Part shown: positions 59,597 to 64,000 of the stretch, one piece after another
Layout of the letters: every line of letters starts with the position of its first letter
Numbering within the stretch: position 1 is the stretch's first letter
Assembly (NCBI GenBank): GCA_007570785.1
Contig: ML661885.1
Location: forward strand, 33,426,589 to 33,490,588
DNA length: 64,000 nucleotides
Direction of reading: 5' to 3'
Origin: Antilocapra americana
Lineage: Eukaryota; Chordata; Mammalia; Artiodactyla; Antilocapridae
Position numbers and translations under genes: made by a program
Notes under the pieces: generated by a model
Told to the model about the DNA's origin: nothing
Databases searched by the model: none
What the model saw: the letters and a program-made list of their open reading frames with translations, nothing else

Positions 59597-59789
59597 GGCT
59601 TCCTTGGTGGCTCAGATGGTAAAATGTCTGCCTGAAATAAGGGAGACCAGGGTTTGATCCCTGGGTTGGGAAGATCCTCTGGAGAAGGAAATGGCAACCC
59701 ACTCCAGTACTCTTGCCTGGAAAATCCCATGGATGGAGGAGACTGGGACGCAACGAATCAGACACGACTGAGCGGCTTCACATTCCACT
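59597..59789 (+). mobile_element. Bov-tA SINE with perfect TSD
   Basis: ggcttccttggtggctcaga through tactcttgcctggaaaatcc to cactccac-type end. TSD ttatatttctta at 59585-59596 and 59790-59801. Confidence 0.96.
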
Positions 59790-59989
59790 TTATATTTCTT
59801 AATCATAGGAATTTTGGAAACTTAAAGGTACAGCACAGTGAGTTCACATAAAAAGTAAAAAATTTAATAACAGCTTACTATATCTAATCATTTTTATATA
59901 ACATATTTTTATATATTACATAATTTATGTAATTTCATTTAATATAACTGGAAAATATTGAAAATTTCTTATCTTTATTTCTTACTTGA

Positions 59990-60200
59990 CTATACCTGAT
60001 GGCTCAGATGGTAAAGAATCTGCCTGCAATGCAGGAGACCTGGGTTTGATCCCTGGGTCAGGATGATCCCTGGAGAAGGGATTGGCTAGACACACCAGTA
60101 TTCCTGTCTGGAAAATCCCATGGACAGAGAAGCCTGGCGGGATACAGTCCATGGGGTCGCAAAGAGTCAGGCATGACTGAGCAGCTAACACTTTCACTTT
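59990..60200 (+). mobile_element. Bov-tA SINE
   Basis: tgatggctcagatggtaaag through ttcctgtctggaaaatccca to agcagctaacactttcactt. Confidence 0.95.
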
Positions 60201-60735
60201 GTGTCCCCAATATATATTTGAACTTTAGAGAATTTAATGCAACAGAGAAGGAATGTCTGTTTTTTACAGGGAAATTCCTTGATGTTCAAGGTTCAGTAGA
60301 TTATTTTGCTTACCTTGGGATATAAACATCAGTTTAGGGTTAAGATCTGGTGGCATTCCTTCTAGAAATGTCTATAGGATCTTGGGAAAGGGCATTGTGT
60401 TTCATTGTACTGTGGATGGGGAGGATTTTTGGTCAAGATTAAGGGTTTCTTTAAACCCTTTTAAGAAGAGAATGTGTTTTTATTTCCTGGGAAGTCTTGA
60501 GATTGTGGATGTGAAGGAGGGCAGGTAAAAGGAGAGTGATGATCGTTGCTAATGAAGTTTCCAGGCAGGTGGTGGGGATGGGAGGAATTTTGTACCAGTC
60601 ACTGTGGACACCTTTCCACCAAGAAGCCCGCCCTGTGAGCCCCTGAGTACAGGATAAGCTGATGGCAGTAGATGGCTCAGGATTTCTGACCCATTAGAAG
60701 ATTCTGCTGTAAGGCTCTGTACCAGAGTGAAGACT
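60201..60735. other. Spacer without recognised features
   Basis: Nothing recognised. Confidence 0.4.
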
Positions 60736-60737
60736 GT

Positions 60738-60943
60738 TGTTGTTTCATTGCTAAGGAGTCATGTCTGACTCTTGTGACCTCATGGACTGGAGCCTGCTAG
60801 GCTTCTTTATCCCTGGGATTCTCCAGGCAAGAATACTGGAGTGGGTTGCCATTTCCTTTTCTGGGGGATCTTCTCAACTCAGGGATTGAACCTGTCTGCA
60901 TTGCAAGCAAATTCTTTACTTGCTGAGCCACTGGGGAAGCCAT
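60738..60943 (-). mobile_element. Bov-tA SINE, reverse strand
   Basis: ctaaggagtcatgtctgact through ggcaagaatactggagtggg to gctgagccactggggaagcc. Confidence 0.95.
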
Positions 60944-62177
60944 TATTAAGACTAGGATATATAAAAATCTGAGGCTTTTATTCTAAATTCACTGGTAAGT
61001 CACACTCTCTGATGGGAATGGCTGTGAAGGGCTCTCTGCCCTACCTGAATTAGCTCTGACAAGTAACTCTCCACTAGCTCTGCCACAAACTCTCTGTGTG
61101 TGTAAGAGACAGACCTTAAATTCACCTCTTGACCAGGCATCCTGCTTATTTAAAATACAAGATTTAGACTGAATAGTCCCCAGAATCTTGTCAACAATAA
61201 AATTCATGTTTTCTATTCTTCCTTTGGTCCAAATTTTCACTCCTGCAGTTCTTCCACTTTTTAATTACCTTGTAACATCCTATTATTTCATGTCTCTCTG
61301 CCTCAGTATTGCTGTTGGTAAAGAGGAGGGAACGGTAGTTGCCTGGCTGATGATTCTGTTGCAAGAGCGTCCACGTCCAGTCCTTGGAGAAATGGCTGGC
61401 ACTGAGCGGTAAGCCTTGCTGCTGCTGGTTGTTTCCTCCTTGCTTACTCAGTGGGTCTTGGCTCATATTTGCTCCCATCCTAGGTCTCTAACAAATTCCC
61501 CATTCATGGTTTTGAAAAACTCCCTGAAATGATGTCTTTTAAAAATTCATTCTAGATACTAAAAAAGAATAAATGAAATACCATTGGCTAGCTATGACCC
61601 AAAAATAAAATAATAAAAATTCATTCTAATGAATTTTTAAGGAATACATTCCTGTTGGAAGTTTGTCCAAAATCATAGATAAGTTTAAATTTCTCAAAGG
61701 AAGGAGCTTTTTCTTTTAAACTGGTTTCAGTGTACATGGCTTAGGGATACCAAATGTGAGCTACAGTGCGAAGGTCACCTTTCAAAATGTAACGAGTTCA
61801 GAGAAACTCCTTAATCTAGAACCCTAAGTCAGCATGTGGTTTATTTGCAGGCTTTCTGTATGATCTCGTTCCTGCTTGATCCAGTTGATATAAATAGTTT
61901 TTTCAGTTTGAAAATGAGTCACATTTGAAATACTTCCCCAGCTGAAAAAGCTAAAATTTTCCTTCTTTTATATTAACAGAAGTTTTATATTTTAAAAGTT
62001 ATACATAAGTGTATATGTTTTAACATGTACATTTTTAAATTTTTGAACATGTTTTTTATTTTATGTACATTTCTTTAGTTTGGTAAAGGTTACCAAAGAA
62101 CTAGGATGGAAATGCCCAAGGAAAATACTTACAGAAAAAAAAATTTAATTGACTGACTTAACCTTGGGTGTGTATGT
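60944..62177. other. Spacer without recognised features
   Basis: No exon or named repeat. AT-rich at 61960-62100. Confidence 0.4.
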
Positions 62178-62640
62178 AATTTTTAAAAAAGCTTTTTGTT
62201 GAGACATAATTAAGATGTGAAAAGTTGTACTTGGGGAGAAGTACATTGTGAAACCATCAAGGCCATAATCCAGTACTCTTGCCTGGAAAATCCCTTGGAT
62301 GGAGGAGCCTGGTAGGCTGCAGTCCATGGGGTCGCTAAGAGTCGGACACGACTGAGCGACTTCACTTTCACTTTCATGCATTGGAGAAGGAAATGGCAAC
62401 CCACTCCAGTGTTCTTGCCTGGGGAGTCCCAGGGACGGGGGAGCCTGGTGGGCTGCCGTCTATGGGGTCACACAGAGTCGGACACGACTGAAGCGACTTA
62501 GCAGCAGCAGCAGCAAGGCCATAAAGATACACATCATCTCCTAAAGTTCCCTCCCACCTCTATCATTATTATTATTTTGTGATAAGAGCACTTAGCATAA
62601 GATCTACCCTCTTAGTGAACTGTAAGTGTACGATGCAGGG
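62178..62640 (-). mobile_element. L1 3' UTR piece, reverse strand, split by BOV-A2
   Basis: ctttttgttgagacataatt on the left; gataagagcacttagcataa, gatctaccctcttagtgaac and agtgtacgatgcagggctgt on the right. Same L1 type as 12360-12600. Confidence 0.75.
62269..62513 (+). mobile_element. BOV-A2 SINE, 5'-truncated, perfect TSD
   Basis: Part of unit 1 (from ccagtactcttgcctgg), linker ttcactttcactttcatgca, full unit 2 and the end acttagcagcagcagcag. TSD caaggccataa at 62258-62268 and 62514-62524. Little diverged. Confidence 0.96.
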
Positions 62641-62734
62641 CTGTTAGGTATAAGCACTGTGCTAACGATAGGTTTCCAGAGTTTGCTGATGTGTATGTGA
62701 TTTGAATTCTTTGGAGATAGCTTAGTAGAAAACC

Positions 62735-62870
62735 ACTGGCTTAAGAGTCAGGAGTCCTGGGTTGAGTTCCAGTGTGGTGTCAGCTCTCACCATGACTATA
62801 GTCCTGGAATCTTTTTGGGCCTTGTGTTCAAATACTGAATTTGAGTTCGTGAATGTTCTTCCACCTTTTT
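62735..62870 (+). mobile_element. MIR SINE, partial
   Basis: agagtcaggagtcctgggtt, gagttccagtgtggtgtcag and ctttttgggccttgtgttca. Confidence 0.6.
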
Positions 62871-62877
62871 GTCTCTA

Positions 62878-62910
62878 AAGACTTAACTCCCTATTAAGAC
62901 TTAACTCCCT
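62878..62910 (+). repeat. Two-copy tandem duplication
   Basis: aagacttaactccct at 62878-62892 and 62896-62910, an 18-base period with identical 15-base cores. Confidence 0.9.
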
Positions 62911-62987
62911 GTCTGTCTTCATTTACTGGGAGAATATTCAAATTTACTTAGTTCAGCTGTTCCACTTTTCGAAAGTTCTAATAAGGG

Positions 62988-63175
62988 ACTTCCCAAGCAC
63001 TGGGTGGGGGGGTCCCAGTGGCTAAGACGTTGCTTTTCCAAAGCAAGGGGTGCAGGTTTGACCCTGGTCAGGAAGCTTAAATCTCACATGCCTCGTGGCC
63101 AAAAACACAAAACATAAAACAGAAGCAATACTATAACAAATTCAATAAAGACTTTAAACATAGTTCATATAAAAA
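62988..63175 (+). mobile_element. CHR-type SINE, sense
   Basis: agggacttcccaagcactgg, cagtggctaagacgttgctt, gcaggtttgaccctggtcag and aacaaattcaataaagactt, the usual CHR 3' end. Confidence 0.85.
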
Positions 63176-64000
63176 AAGTCTTGAAAAAAAATTTTTTTAA
63201 GATATTATTTAACATATTAAAAACAAGTCCTGATGAGACCAGGATACTTCTGTACCAGTCTTGAAATATTCATGTGTTTTCTCTGTACATTGCTATCTAT
63301 ATGGACAAGATTTTAAGGCAACAGGTAGTATTTAAAAAATTTCTTTTAAATCATTTGCCATCTCTTAATACTCATACTTTCTGTCCAGTGAAAGAAGCCG
63401 CTTCAAAACTTAAGTTTCTTTGCAGCCTTTTTTTTTTTTTCCTGCTGATGGAGCCCTTCAACCCAAAGCTAAACTGGGTTGAATTTGAAGTCCGGATTTT
63501 TGCTGCCTTCCCCAAAACTGCTTTTGCAGTGCTCACTCTCAACTTCTTGACTGCCAGTGAGACAAGTCACAGCATCTATTCTAGTATTTAGATGAGCTTA
63601 AAAACATCAACTACCAGTTTTGATTCTTTCCTTTCACATTTCAATGAGTTTTCTTTTTCTTCACTAAGAATATTCTTGACGGCATAGTGGTACCGTGGGG
63701 CTGGTGATGCTTGGTCGTTGCTGAAAGCCTCCAGGCCTTCTTCAGCTCTTGCACACATCCTTCCATGTGGTTTTGATTTTATGGTGTAAGAGGGTGCTTC
63801 ACTTCTTGATTTATTTGTGGTATGTTGCTGTAGCTGTTACTGCAATTAATCTCTCAGGAAGAAATCTGAAGGGTCAAGTCAGTAAAAAAGAACCCAGGAA
63901 AAAGAAGCAGAGCATCAGTTCCATGCTTGGGGAGGTAGATAACTTACTCTCCTCTCTGATCTCATAGAGTGTATGTGCTGCTGGTCCCTTCTCTCACCGC
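63176..64000. other. Intron spacer to the window end
   Basis: No exon with closely spaced cysteines and no named repeat. A 105-codon frame (63274-63591) contains a T-run-encoded phenylalanine stretch and is not credible as a gene. Confidence 0.4.

Larger units (their letters stand above)
40235..64000 (+). other. RSPO2: RSPO2 intron after the first coding exon, incomplete
   Basis: Starts with GT at 40235-40236. I found no sequence encoding the next exon, which should show closely spaced cysteines of a furin-like repeat, so the intron runs past the window end. Its first 8 kb is repeat-poor apart from an L2 and an L1; after 52 kb it is dense in SINEs and LINE pieces. Confidence 0.8.

Noticed and set aside
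1..64000. CRISPR arrays, operons, phage or bacterial mobile elements
   Set aside because: Repeat content, splice sites and composition are those of a mammalian nuclear genome; no regularly spaced repeats or prokaryotic genes were seen.
40235..64000. Second RSPO2 coding exon (furin-like repeat) within the window
   Set aside because: No frame with the expected closely spaced cysteines was found by reading. I cannot run a sensitive search, so a missed exon is unlikely but not excluded.

Overview
The window is mammalian nuclear DNA from a ruminant, most likely a bovid (cow, sheep, goat or a relative). The evidence is its repeats: many copies of the tRNA-Glu-derived Bov-tA SINE, several BOV-A2 SINEs ending in (GCA)n, three pieces of the RTE-type LINE BovB with readable reverse-transcriptase sequence, cetartiodactyl CHR-type SINEs, and ruminant L1 3' ends. 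I cannot name the species from sequence alone.

Only one protein-coding gene is supported. Positions 40141-40234 (+) are the first coding exon of RSPO2 (R-spondin 2), encoding the signal peptide and basic N-terminus and ending at a phase-1 GT donor. It lies in a CpG island of roughly 1.3 kb (about 39130-40470). I propose a noncoding exon ending at 39591, a short intron 39592-39978, and a second exon starting at 39979. The leader then carries three short upstream ORFs. Downstream of 40234 everything is RSPO2 intron; the furin-like repeat, TSP1 and tail exons were not found here.

Layout: 1-39130 is 5' flanking, probably intergenic DNA made of repeats and repeat-poor spacers. Notable parts are an L1 reverse-strand composite (12355-15235), a pair of related unclassified sequences (17283-17545 and 18750-19000), a BovB with a nested SINE and a long target-site duplication (19423-20503), a nearly complete Tigger-like DNA transposon (27818-28437), a reverse-strand BovB (29003-29985) and a HAL1-like LINE (31245-32330). 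39130-40470 is the promoter, CpG island and first coding exon. 40470-64000 is intron, with repeat-poor stretches at 41.1-45.8 kb and 48.8-52.1 kb where regulatory elements are most plausible, and SINE/LINE-rich DNA from 52 kb on.

No CRISPR array, operon, RNA gene or bacterial-type system is present. I see no convincing novel biological system. The more interesting points are the upstream ORFs, the unexplained duplicated sequence at 17.3/18.8 kb, several perfect inverted repeats, and candidate regulatory sites in the intron. Repeat family names come from remembered consensus features, not a database search.
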